Shown one piece after another: positions 18,629 to 27,212 of a DNA stretch of 64,000 nucleotides. Within the stretch, counting starts at the first letter, position 1. Every line of letters starts with the position of its first letter. This stretch comes from Streptomyces sp. WAC 01529 (GTDB lineage: Bacteria > Actinomycetota > Actinomycetes > Streptomycetales > Streptomycetaceae), in the NCBI RefSeq assembly GCF_003945545.1, contig NZ_CP029617.1, positions 5,689,001 to 5,753,000 on the forward strand, written 5' to 3'. Below the pieces are notes generated by a model. That model had not been told where the DNA came from. It did not search any database and saw nothing but the letters and a program-made list of their open reading frames with translations. Position numbers and translations under genes: made by a program.

Positions 18629-18666
18629 CGTCCCCATCCCTCGTACGACGCCCCCGGAGGACCAGC

Positions 18667-19512
18667 GTGAACCTGCTGCTCGCGGAAGTGGCCCAGGCCA
18701 CCCAGCGGCTGGCCGACGCCGGCGTGCCCTCGCCGCGCAACGACGCGGAGGAGCTCGCCGCCTTCGTGCACGGCGTGAAGCGGGGCGAGCTGCACTCCGT
18801 CAAGGACTCCGACTTCGACGCCCGCTACTGGGAGACCATCGCGCGCCGTGAGGCCCGCGAGCCGCTCCAGCACATCACCGGACGCGCCTACTTCCGCTAC
18901 CTGGAGCTGCAGGTCGGACCCGGCGTCTTCGTGCCCCGCCCCGAGACCGAGTCGGTGGTCGGCTGGGCCATAGACGCCGTCCGCGCGATGGACGTCGTCG
19001 AGCCGCTCATCGTCGACCTGTGCACGGGCTCGGGCGCCATCGCGCTCGCCCTGGCCCAGGAGGTCCCGCGCTCGCGCGTGCACGCCGTGGAGCTGTCCGA
19101 GGACGCCCTGAAGTGGACGCGGAAGAACGTCGAGGGGTCCAGGGTCAAGCTCGTCCAGGGCGACGCCCGCGACGCCTTCCCCGAGCTGGACGGCCAGGTC
19201 GACCTCGTCGTCTCCAACCCGCCGTACATCCCGCTCACCGAGTGGGAGTACGTCGCTCCCGAGGCCCGTGACTACGACCCCGAGCTGGCCCTGTTCTCCG
19301 GCGAGGACGGCCTCGAACTGATCCGCGGCATCGAGCGGACCGCCCACCGGCTCCTGCGCCCGGGCGGCGTCGTCGTCATCGAGCACGCCGACACCCAGGG
19401 CGGCCAGGTCCCCTGGATCTTCACCGAGGAGCGGGGCTGGGCCGACGCGGCCGACCACCCCGACCTCAACAACAGGCCGCGCTTCGCGACCGCCCGCAGG
19501 GCGATGCCGTGA
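18667..19512 (+). CDS. prmC: Release factor glutamine N5-methyltransferase
   Basis: 281 residues from a GTG at 18667 with GGAGGA upstream. The N-terminal helical part has RREAREPLQHITGRAYF, which contacts the release factor. The SAM-binding part has VDLCTGSGAIALALA and acidic VELSEDAL, and the catalytic NPPY is at residues 184-187. It methylates the Gln of GGQ in RF1/RF2. It is coupled to prfA and followed by the TsaC-like gene 49 bp on. Confidence 0.96.
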   Translation: MNLLLAEVAQATQRLADAGVPSPRNDAEELAAFVHGVKRGELHSVKDSDFDARYWETIARREAREPLQHITGRAYFRYLELQVGPGVFVPRPETESVVGWAIDAVRAMDVVEPLIVDLCTGSGAIALALAQEVPRSRVHAVELSEDALKWTRKNVEGSRVKLVQGDARDAFPELDGQVDLVVSNPPYIPLTEWEYVAPEARDYDPELALFSGEDGLELIRGIERTAHRLLRPGGVVVIEHADTQGGQVPWIFTEERGWADAADHPDLNNRPRFATARRAMP

Positions 19513-19561
19513 CAATCAAGACCACTTCAAGGCAGCAGTACGTGTACGAGGAGGCCCGCTA

Positions 19562-20209
19562 ATGGCACGGCGATACGACACCAACGACGCGACCGACCGC
19601 TCGACCGGTCTGCGCGAGGCCGCGTCCGCCGTACGCCGCGGCGAGCTGGTCGTGCTGCCCACCGACACCGTCTACGGCATCGGTGCCGACGCCTTCAGCC
19701 CGGAGGCGTGCGCCGACCTGCTCGACGCCAAGGGCCGCGGCCGCAACATGCCGACCCCCGTCCTCATCGGCTCCCCGAACACCCTGCACGGCCTGGTCAC
19801 CGACTTCTCCGAGATGGCCTGGGAGCTGGTCGACGCCTTCTGGCCCGGCGCCCTGACCCTCGTCGCCAAGCAGCAGCCCTCCCTCCAGTGGGACCTCGGC
19901 GACACCCGCGGCACGGTCGCCATCCGCATGCCGCTGCACCCCGTCGCGATCGAACTGCTCACCGAGGTCGGCCCGATGGCCGTCTCCTCCGCCAACCTCA
20001 CCGGGCACCCCGCCCCCGAGGACTGCGACGCCGCGCAGGACATGCTGGGCGACTCCGTCTCCGTCTACCTGGACGGCGGCCCGACCCCCGGCATCGTCCC
20101 CTCCTCCATCGTCGACGTCACGGGCAAGGTGCCGGTACTGCTCCGCGCGGGCGCCCTCGACGCGGACGAGCTGCGCAAGGTGGTACCCGACCTCGAGGTG
20201 GCGAATTGA
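19562..20209 (+). CDS. L-threonylcarbamoyladenylate synthase (TsaC/YrdC family)
   Basis: 215 residues of one YrdC-like domain: LPTDTVYGIGADAF near the N-terminus, KGRGRNMPTPVLIG, PGALTLVAK, RMPLHP, and MAVSSANLTGHPAP. It makes threonylcarbamoyl-AMP from Thr, bicarbonate and ATP for the t6A modification of tRNAs that read ANN codons. The extra C-terminal Sua5 domain is missing, so this is the short form. Its stop overlaps the TTG start of the next gene. Confidence 0.94.
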   Translation: MARRYDTNDATDRSTGLREAASAVRRGELVVLPTDTVYGIGADAFSPEACADLLDAKGRGRNMPTPVLIGSPNTLHGLVTDFSEMAWELVDAFWPGALTLVAKQQPSLQWDLGDTRGTVAIRMPLHPVAIELLTEVGPMAVSSANLTGHPAPEDCDAAQDMLGDSVSVYLDGGPTPGIVPSSIVDVTGKVPVLLRAGALDADELRKVVPDLEVAN

Positions 20210-20859
20210 CAGCCCCTGAGACGGGGCGTGGCATAACGGGCTTCCCGGGCTCCGCGGGCACCTTCCGCATCCTCCACGTCAGCACCGGCAACGTGTGCCG
20301 CTCGCCGATCACCGAGCGGCTGACCCGGCATGCCCTCGCCGACCGCCTCGGCGACCCGCTCACCGGCGGCCTGATCGTGGAGAGCGCGGGCACCTGGGGC
20401 CACGAGGGCGCCCCCATGGAGACCAACGCCGAGACGGTCCTCGCGGACTTCGGCGCGGACGCCAGCGGCTTCATGGGGCGCGAGCTCCTCGACGACCACG
20501 TCATCCGCGCCGACCTCGTCCTGACCGCCACCCGCGACCACCGGGCGCAGGTCATCTCCATGGGCCACTCGGCGGGCCTGCGCACCTTCACGCTCAAGGA
20601 GTTCACCCGGCTGGTGCGGGCCATAGACCCGACGACCCTGCCCGAGCCCGACGGCAACGGCGTGGTGGAGCGCGCCCGCGCCCTGGTGCGGGCCGCCGCG
20701 GCCCTGCGCGGCTGGCTCCTCGCGCCCAACGTGGAGGCCGACGAGGTGTACGACCCCTACGGCGCCCCGCTGCCCTTCTTCCGGTCCGTCGGCGACGAGA
20801 TCAACCAGGCCCTCGACCCCGTCGTGACGGCGCTGACCGGGGTGCCCGCACACATGTAG
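20206..20859 (+). CDS. Low-molecular-weight protein-tyrosine-phosphatase family protein lacking the catalytic Cys
   Basis: 217 residues from a TTG at 20206 that overlaps the preceding stop (TTGA). The P-loop reads HVSTGNVCRSP: compared with the family signature C-X5-R-S, Ser26 stands at the nucleophile while Arg32 and Ser33 are kept. The general-acid loop is intact in VYDPYGAPLPFF (Asp183). The family hydrolyses phosphotyrosine through a cysteinyl-phosphate; with serine the protein is probably inactive or has changed chemistry, and may bind phosphoproteins. Co-transcription with the TsaC-like gene is likely. Length is 50-60 residues above the usual, mainly at the N-terminus and middle. Confidence 0.87.
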   Translation: MTAPETGRGITGFPGSAGTFRILHVSTGNVCRSPITERLTRHALADRLGDPLTGGLIVESAGTWGHEGAPMETNAETVLADFGADASGFMGRELLDDHVIRADLVLTATRDHRAQVISMGHSAGLRTFTLKEFTRLVRAIDPTTLPEPDGNGVVERARALVRAAAALRGWLLAPNVEADEVYDPYGAPLPFFRSVGDEINQALDPVVTALTGVPAHM

Positions 20860-20936
20860 CCGGATCGGCGTGCCCGCCCCGGGGCAGCGGCCTACATTGG
20901 ATCTGAGGTCACCCCCGCCCGGCCCCGGAGCCCACG

Positions 20937-22208
20937 ATGCCGCTCAGCACGGTCAGCACCGCACCCACCGCCCACGAGGCGTCGTACACCGATCTCGACG
21001 CCCTGCGCCGACAGGACCCCGAGCTGGCCGACGTCCTCATCGCCGAGGCCGCCCGGCAGGCCGAAGGGCTCCAGCTGGTCGCCGCCGAGAACTTCACCTC
21101 GCCCGCCGTGCTGACCGCCCTCGGCTCCCCGCTCGCCAACAAGTACGCCGAGGGCTACCCCGGCGCCCGCCACCACGGCGGCTGCGAGCTGGTCGACATC
21201 GCCGAGCGGATCGCCGTCGACCGCGCCAAGTCCCTCTTCGGCGCCGAACACGCCAACGTGCAGGCGCACTCCGGGTCCTCCGCCGTCCTCGCCGCGTACG
21301 CCGCGCTGCTGCGGCCCGGCGACACCGTCCTCGCGATGGGCCTGCCGTACGGCGGCCACCTCACGCACGGCTCGCCCGCGAACTTCTCCGGACGCTGGTT
21401 CGACTTCGTCGGCTACGGCGTCGACGCCGAGAGCGGCCTGCTCGACTACGACCAGGTGCACACCCTCGCCCGCTCCCACCGCCCCAAGGCGATCGTCTGC
21501 GGTTCGATCTCCTATCCGCGGCACATCGACTACGCGGCCTTCCGCGAGATCGCCGACGACGTGGGCGCGTATCTCATCGCCGACGCGGCCCACCCCATGG
21601 GCCTGGTCGCCGGGGGAGCGGCACCGAACCCCGTGCCGCACGCCGACGTCGTCTGCGCCACCACCCACAAGGTCCTGCGCGGCCCCAGGGGCGGCCTCCT
21701 GCTGTGCGGGGCGGACCTGGCGGAACGGATCGACCGGGCGGTCTTCCCGTTCACGCAGGGAGGCGCCCAGATGCACACGATCGCCGCCAAGGCCGTCGCG
21801 TTCGGCGAGGCGGCGGCCCCGGCCTTCACGGCCTACGCCCATCAGGTGGTCGCCAACGCCCGCACGCTGGCGCAGGGCCTGGCCACGGAGGGGTTCGCGA
21901 TCACCACCGGCGGCACGGACACCCATCTGGTGCTGGCCGATCCGGCCCCGCTGGGAGTGGACGCGCGGACCGCGCGCGGCAGGCTGGCGGCGGCCGGTAT
22001 CGTCCTGGACACCTGCGCCCTGCCGCACGGCGAGGCCCGCGGGCTGCGCCTGGGCAGCGCGGCCGTCACGACCCAGGGCATGAGCGCCCCCGAGATGGCA
22101 CGGATCGCGGGGCTCATGGCCGAAGCGGTCGGCGACGCCGCGGAGAAGGGCAACGTACGAGAAGAGGTCCGTGAACTGGCGGGCAGATTTCCGCCGTATC
22201 CGGGATAG
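20937..22208 (+). CDS. glyA: Serine hydroxymethyltransferase
   Basis: 423 residues, PLP fold type I. Seen are AAENFTSPAVL, KYAEGYPGARHHGGCE, HSGSSAVLAAYAAL, GGHLTHGS, the PLP lysine Lys245 in TTHKVLRGPRGG, and a C-terminal domain with RLGSAAVTTQGM. It interconverts serine and glycine, loading one-carbon units on tetrahydrofolate. Several positions differ from the common form (GARHHGG for GKRYYGG, HSGSSA for HSGSQA), so it may be a second, divergent SHMT paralog; the genome outside the window would decide. Confidence 0.93.
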   Translation: MPLSTVSTAPTAHEASYTDLDALRRQDPELADVLIAEAARQAEGLQLVAAENFTSPAVLTALGSPLANKYAEGYPGARHHGGCELVDIAERIAVDRAKSLFGAEHANVQAHSGSSAVLAAYAALLRPGDTVLAMGLPYGGHLTHGSPANFSGRWFDFVGYGVDAESGLLDYDQVHTLARSHRPKAIVCGSISYPRHIDYAAFREIADDVGAYLIADAAHPMGLVAGGAAPNPVPHADVVCATTHKVLRGPRGGLLLCGADLAERIDRAVFPFTQGGAQMHTIAAKAVAFGEAAAPAFTAYAHQVVANARTLAQGLATEGFAITTGGTDTHLVLADPAPLGVDARTARGRLAAAGIVLDTCALPHGEARGLRLGSAAVTTQGMSAPEMARIAGLMAEAVGDAAEKGNVREEVRELAGRFPPYPG

Positions 22209-22338
22209 GACGGGGTAGCCGCGTCAGGGTCATCGGCGTACTCGTGCAACCATCGTCGCTACCCGTAAGTCTCCAACCGTATGCGCGCAAAGCTAGGGTG
22301 TGGGGCTGAGATGGCCAGCGATACCTGTGGGGAAGCCC

Positions 22339-23658
22339 GTGCGTGAATACCTGCTGACGCTCTGCATCACGGCCGCGGTGACCTATCTGCTGACCGGGCC
22401 GGTGCGGAAGTTCGCGATCGTGGCCGGCGCCATGCCGGAGATCCGCGCTCGTGACGTGCACCGGGAGCCCACGCCCCGGCTCGGCGGGATCGCGATGTTC
22501 TTCGGCCTGTGCGCGGGCCTGCTCGTCGCCGACCACCTGCCGAACCTGAACGCGGTCTTCGAGAACTCCAACGAGCCGCGCGCGCTGCTCTCCGGGGCGG
22601 CGCTGATCTGGCTGATCGGCGTCCTGGACGACAAGTTCGAGATCGACGCCCTGATCAAGCTCGGCGGCCAGATGATCGCCGCGGGCGTCATGGTGATGCA
22701 GGGCCTGACGATCCTGTGGATCCCCGTCCCGGGCGTCGGCACCGTCTCGCTGACCTCCGGGCAGGGCACCCTGCTGACGGTCGCGCTCGTCGTCATCACC
22801 ATCAACGCCGTCAACTTCGTGGACGGTCTCGACGGCCTCGCCGCGGGCATGGTCTGCATCGCCTCCGCCGCGTCCTTCATGTACGCCTACCGCATCTGGT
22901 ACGGCTACGGCATCGAGGCCGCCGCCCCCGCCACGCTCTTCGCCGCCATCCTCATGGGCATGTGCCTGGGCTTCCTGCCGCACAACATGCACCCCGCCCG
23001 CATCTTCATGGGCGACTCGGGCTCGATGCTCATCGGGCTGATCCTCGCGGCGGGCGCGATCTCGGTGACCGGACAGGTCGACCCGGCGGCGATGAAGCTG
23101 AACTTCGGCGGCACCCGCGACGCCACGCACGCGATGCTGCCCGTCTTCATCCCGCTCCTGATGCCGCTGACGATCATCGCGATCCCCTTCGCCGACCTGG
23201 TCCTCGCGATCGTGCGCCGCACCTGGAACGGCAAGTCGCCGTTTGCCGCCGACCGCGGGCACCTGCACCACCGGCTCCTGGAGATCGGTCACTCGCACAG
23301 CCGCGCGGTGCTGATCATGTACTTCTGGTCGGCGCTCATCGCCTTCGGCACCGTGGCGTACTCGGTGCACTCCACGAGCGTGTGGATCCTGTTCGTCATC
23401 GTCGCGCTGAGCGCGCTCGGTCTCGTCCTGCTCCTGCTGCCGCGCTTCACGCCGCGCACCCCGCGGTGGGCCGAGGCGTTCGTGCCCCCGCGGTACCGCC
23501 GCAGGCGTGCGCAGAGCGCCGCCGAGGAGGCACCGACCGCCCTCACCGCGCCCGTCGCCCCGAGCCCGGGGCCGGGGCGCGAGCTGGGCGCCCTGAAGCT
23601 GCACGGCAGTACCGCGGTCTCCGAGAGGCCCCGTGTACGGTCGCAGGAGCGCGACTAG
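22339..23658 (+). CDS. WecA/MraY-family undecaprenyl-phosphate sugar-1-phosphate transferase
   Basis: 439 residues with about eleven membrane segments. Motifs: ARDVHREPTPRLGG, the metal-binding GVLDDKFEID, NFVDGLDGLAAG, FMGDSGSMLIG and the cytoplasmic HLHHRLLEIGHSH. It moves a UDP-sugar phosphate (GlcNAc-1-P in WecA) to undecaprenyl phosphate, the first lipid-linked step of a wall polymer. The C-terminus (about 60 residues) is Pro/Arg/Ala-rich and cytoplasmic. GTG 22339 with GGGGAA upstream is chosen; 13 more codons are open. The partner LCP ligase lies 5 kb upstream. Confidence 0.93.
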   Translation: MREYLLTLCITAAVTYLLTGPVRKFAIVAGAMPEIRARDVHREPTPRLGGIAMFFGLCAGLLVADHLPNLNAVFENSNEPRALLSGAALIWLIGVLDDKFEIDALIKLGGQMIAAGVMVMQGLTILWIPVPGVGTVSLTSGQGTLLTVALVVITINAVNFVDGLDGLAAGMVCIASAASFMYAYRIWYGYGIEAAAPATLFAAILMGMCLGFLPHNMHPARIFMGDSGSMLIGLILAAGAISVTGQVDPAAMKLNFGGTRDATHAMLPVFIPLLMPLTIIAIPFADLVLAIVRRTWNGKSPFAADRGHLHHRLLEIGHSHSRAVLIMYFWSALIAFGTVAYSVHSTSVWILFVIVALSALGLVLLLLPRFTPRTPRWAEAFVPPRYRRRRAQSAAEEAPTALTAPVAPSPGPGRELGALKLHGSTAVSERPRVRSQERD

Positions 23659-23926
23659 ATGCGGTTACCACCCGGACGCGTCGGGGTCCATCGCGAAACA
23701 CGGTCGGAGGCCCGATCGTGTGATGGTCAGCACACTTTCAGGTAAAGACTGCATCAAATAGTTTGTGATACGGTTCACGAGAACCCGAGATATATTGGGG
23801 CGGCCCCGACGAGACCGGCCGCCCTGGTGAGGTGCGCCTCTACGTGTCCGGGCCAAGGCCTTCGCTCGACCTTCGCTCGACGATCGCAATGCCACGTCCC
23901 CAAATTCCGCCGGAGGAGCTGCCGCC
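23659..23926 (+). promoter_or_regulatory. AT-richer promoter region of the atp operon
   Basis: This 268-bp gap is visibly AT-richer than its surroundings between 23735 and 23800. It holds TTGTGA (23763-23768) and, further on, GAGATATATT (23787-23796), from which a -10 at GAGATA (18-bp spacing) or TATATT can be drawn. I regard it as the main atp promoter, without fixing the start point. Confidence 0.5.
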
Positions 23927-24340
23927 ATGCAGTCCAACGACGCCCGCACACTCCTGCACTGTGCCCTGCCCACCGCTGCCGCGGGTGCGGCGGGGATCGC
24001 GGTCAGCGCCGCCGTAGCCGGCGGCAAGGGTGCGCTCGGTGCCACCTTCGGCGCACTGGTCGTCCTGTTGTTCATGGGCGGTGGTCTTGTGGCCCTGCAG
24101 CGAGGTGCGCGTTCTTTCCCCCATCTGTTCCAGATGATGGGTCTGCTGGTCTACACCGTCCAGATCCTGGTGCTGATGGTCGCCCTCACCGCGCTGCGCG
24201 GTACGTCGGCCTTCAATCACAAGTGCTTCGCGTTCACGCTGCTCGCCGCCACTTTGGTGTGGATGGGCGCGCAGGTGCGCTCCCATATGAAGGCCAAGGT
24301 CCTCTACGTGGAGCCGGAATCCGCCCGGCCGCAATCGTGA
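23927..24340 (+). CDS. atpI: ATP synthase protein I
   Basis: 137 residues with four hydrophobic segments (about 12-32, 37-57, 68-90, 97-118) and a short charged C-terminus. AtpI heads many F-type ATPase operons and assists c-ring assembly or magnesium handling; sequence conservation is low and identity rests partly on place, first gene before atpB. GGAG lies 12 bp upstream of the ATG. The 222-bp gap to atpB contains no gene. Confidence 0.88.
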   Translation: MQSNDARTLLHCALPTAAAGAAGIAVSAAVAGGKGALGATFGALVVLLFMGGGLVALQRGARSFPHLFQMMGLLVYTVQILVLMVALTALRGTSAFNHKCFAFTLLAATLVWMGAQVRSHMKAKVLYVEPESARPQS

Positions 24341-24562
24341 GCTGTAGGGGCAGCGTAAGAAGGCCTCCGCTCATTTGCTATGGTCTCGCCACAACTGCGG
24401 CAGAGCTGGCGCGGGAGGCGGCCGTGCCTGTGAAGCCTTACGGCTCGGAGCCCAGCCGCCGCCCCCAAATCCGCAAGTCCAGTCCAGTGCCGCTCCGCGG
24501 TCGTATGCCGCGCCGACACATCGAGGTTGCCGTACCCATGCGCCACGCTGAAGGAGCTCGCG

Positions 24563-25372
24563 GTGAGTAACGCCCAGACGCTCGCCTTCGAGACCGATTG
24601 CCATATTTTTGAAGGGTGCGGTTTCCCGACCCCCGGCCTGCACTCCTTCCTCTTCGAGCCGATTTTCACCGTTGGCGGCTTTGAGTTCAACAAGCCGATG
24701 CTGCTGGCTCTGGTGAGTTCGGTCGTCGTCATCGGTTTCTTCTGGGCGGCTTTCAACAAGCCCAAGCTGATCCCTGGCAAGCTCCAGATGATCGGCGAGA
24801 TCGGATACGACTTCGTGCGCCGTGGGGTCGTCTACGAGACGCTCGGCAAGAAGGAGGGCGAGAAGTACGTCCCTCTGATGGTCTCGTTGTTCTTCTTCAT
24901 CTGGATCATGAACATCTGGTCGATCGTTCCGCTCGCCCAGTTCCCGGTGACCTCGGTCATCGCCCTTCCGGCGGGCCTCGCGGCGATCGTCTACATCCTC
25001 TGGGTGAGCGTGACCTTCAAGAGGCACGGCTTCATCGGTGGCTGGAAGAACATCACCGGCTACGACCGTTCGCTCGGCCCGGTCTTCCCGATGGTCATGT
25101 TCTTCGAGTTCCTCTCGAACATGATCATCCGGCCCTTCACCCACGCGGTGCGGCTCTTCGCCAACATGTTCGCGGGCCACGTCCTGCTGGTGATCTTCAC
25201 CATCGCGAGCTGGTACCTGCTGAACGGCATCGGCATCGCCTACGCGGGCGTCTCGTTCGTCATGGTCATCGTGATGACGATCTTCGAGCTGTTCATCCAG
25301 GCGCTGCAGGCGTACGTCTTCATCCTGCTGGCCTCCAGCTACATCCAGGGCGCGCTCGCCGAGCACCACTGA
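24563..25372 (+). CDS. atpB: F-type ATP synthase subunit a
   Basis: 269 residues, about six membrane helices. The critical arginine is in RPFTHAVRLFANMFAGHVLL, followed by the helix with FELFIQALQAYVFILLASSYI, forming half-channels against the c ring. GTG 24563 is chosen because AAGGAG lies 7 bp upstream, though the frame is open 12 codons more. Confidence 0.96.
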   Translation: MSNAQTLAFETDCHIFEGCGFPTPGLHSFLFEPIFTVGGFEFNKPMLLALVSSVVVIGFFWAAFNKPKLIPGKLQMIGEIGYDFVRRGVVYETLGKKEGEKYVPLMVSLFFFIWIMNIWSIVPLAQFPVTSVIALPAGLAAIVYILWVSVTFKRHGFIGGWKNITGYDRSLGPVFPMVMFFEFLSNMIIRPFTHAVRLFANMFAGHVLLVIFTIASWYLLNGIGIAYAGVSFVMVIVMTIFELFIQALQAYVFILLASSYIQGALAEHH

Positions 25373-25398
25373 GTACGCCTCTCCTCCCCCCGATACAT

Positions 25399-25419
25399 CC
25401 GGTGGCCAACCCCCACCGG
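25399..25419 (+). promoter_or_regulatory. Hairpin in the atpB-atpE gap
   Basis: CCGGTGG (25399-25405) pairs with CCACCGG (25413-25419). No T run follows; an A-rich stretch and AAGGAAG lead into atpE. It could act as an RNA stability or processing element for the abundant c subunit rather than as a terminator. Confidence 0.4.
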
Positions 25420-25426
25420 CCCGTAA

Positions 25427-25693
<267 letters not shown>

Positions 25694-25734
25694 TCCGGTC
25701 TCGTTGACGAGAAACTTCAACGGAAGGCACTGAT

Positions 25735-26280
25735 GTGATCTCTCTGGTACAGCTGGCGTCGGAGGAGCCTCAAAACCCTCTGATTCCGGAGATCCCTGAG
25801 CTCGTCATCGGCCTCATCGCGTTCGTCATCGTCTTCGGCTTCTTCGCCAAGAAGTTCCTCCCGAACATCAACAAGGTTCTGGAAGAGCGCCGCGAGGCGA
25901 TCGAGGGCGGCATCGAAAAGGCCGAGGCCGCGCAGACCGAGGCTCAGAGCGTGCTCGAGCAGTACAAGGCTCAGCTCGCCGAGGCCCGGCACGAGGCCGC
26001 GCGACTGCGCCAGGAGGCGCAGGAGCAGGGTGCTCAGCTCATCGCCGAGATGCGGGCCGAGGGCCAGCGTCAGCGCGAGGAGATCGTCGCCGCAGGCCAC
26101 GCCCAGATCGAGGCCGACCGCAAGGCCGCCGCGCAGTCGCTGCGTCAGGACGTGGGCCACCTGGCCACCGCCCTGGCCGGCAAGCTCGTCGGTGAGTCCC
26201 TCGAGGACCACGCCCGGCAGAGCCGCACCATCGACCGCTTCCTCGACGAGCTCGAGGAGAAGGCCGAGGCGGCTCGATGA
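25735..26280 (+). CDS. atpF: F-type ATP synthase subunit b
   Basis: 181 residues: one membrane helix (about 20-42) then a long charged alpha-helical stalk rich in Ala, Glu, Arg and Gln that dimerises as a coiled coil. GTG 25735 with CGGAAGG upstream. Its last four bases overlap the first of atpH (ATGA). Confidence 0.95.
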   Translation: MISLVQLASEEPQNPLIPEIPELVIGLIAFVIVFGFFAKKFLPNINKVLEERREAIEGGIEKAEAAQTEAQSVLEQYKAQLAEARHEAARLRQEAQEQGAQLIAEMRAEGQRQREEIVAAGHAQIEADRKAAAQSLRQDVGHLATALAGKLVGESLEDHARQSRTIDRFLDELEEKAEAAR

Positions 26281-27101
26281 CAGCGCACGGAGCCAGCCGC
26301 GAGGCACGGGCCGCCGCGCGCGAGCGTCTGGACGCGCTGACCGACAACACGTCGGTCGACGCCAAGCGGCTCGCGGACGAGCTGGCCGCGGTCACCGCGC
26401 TGTTCGCCCGCGAGGTCTCGCTGCGTCGGGTCCTGACCGACCCGGCGCAGTCCGGTGAGGCCAAGGCCGAGCTGGCCGGGCGCCTGCTCGGCACCCAGGT
26501 GGGCGGCGAGACCGCCGACCTGGTGGCCGGCATGGTGCGCTCGCGCTGGTCGCAGTCGCGTGACCTGGTGGACTCCCTGGAGGAGCTCGCCAACCTCGCC
26601 GACCTGACCGGCGCGCAGCAGGCCGGTGCGCTGGACAACGTCGAGGACGAGCTCTTCCGGTTCGGCCGGATCGTCGCGTCGAGCACCCAGCTGCGGGCGG
26701 CGCTCACCGACCGCGCCGCCACGGGCACGGCCAAGAGCGAGCTGCTGCGCAGCCTGCTCGGCGGTCGCGCCGAGGACGTGACGGAGCGGCTCATCGAGCG
26801 CCTTGTGACCGCGCCGCGCGGACGTAGCCTGGAAGAGGGAATCGAGTCCCTCTCCAAGCTGGCCGCGGAACGACGCGACCGCATGGTGGCCATCGTCACT
26901 TCGGCTGTTCCGCTCTCGGACCAGCAGAAGCAGCGTCTCGGCGCCGCCCTGGTCAAGGTGTACGGACGCCAGATGCACCTCAACCTCGACGTGGACCCCG
27001 AGGTCCTCGGCGGGATCACCGTCCAGGTGGGCGACGAGGTCATCAACGGCAGCATCGCGGACCGCATCGAGGAAGCCGGCCGCCGCGTGGCCGGCCAGTA
27101 A
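26277..27101 (+). CDS. atpH: F-type ATP synthase subunit delta
   Basis: 274 residues, longer than the about 180 of E. coli, with an extra N-terminal helical part as in other actinobacteria. The C-terminal signature is DPEVLGGITVQVGDEVINGSI. It joins the F1 head to the b stalk. Translationally coupled to atpF by the ATGA overlap. Confidence 0.95.
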   Translation: MTAHGASREARAAARERLDALTDNTSVDAKRLADELAAVTALFAREVSLRRVLTDPAQSGEAKAELAGRLLGTQVGGETADLVAGMVRSRWSQSRDLVDSLEELANLADLTGAQQAGALDNVEDELFRFGRIVASSTQLRAALTDRAATGTAKSELLRSLLGGRAEDVTERLIERLVTAPRGRSLEEGIESLSKLAAERRDRMVAIVTSAVPLSDQQKQRLGAALVKVYGRQMHLNLDVDPEVLGGITVQVGDEVINGSIADRIEEAGRRVAGQ

Positions 27102-27118
27102 CTCAACACGCACGAAAT

Positions 27119-27172
27119 ACGGCCCTAGTTGGGCCGTGCAGAGGATTCCTGGGGGCTGACCCCAGACCCCCC
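27119..27172 (+). repeat. Hairpin and dispersed-repeat-like sequence between atpH and atpA
   Basis: ACGGCCC (27119-27125) pairs with GGGCCGT (27131-27137). Directly after it, 27146-27172 contains TGGGG-CTGA-CCCCA followed by a C run, a pattern that recurs in many Streptomyces intergenic regions (from general knowledge, not counted here). Neither part has a T run, so transcription should pass through to atpA. Confidence 0.45.
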
Positions 27173-27212
27173 AAGAAAACTTCGGGCCCAACAAGGAGAG
27201 CAGGGAACCCAG

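Noticed and set aside
17098-18666. Frame running into prmC from far upstream
   Set aside because: It overlaps rpmE and prfA in another frame, and prmC family similarity begins at the GTG at 18667 with a ribosome binding site.
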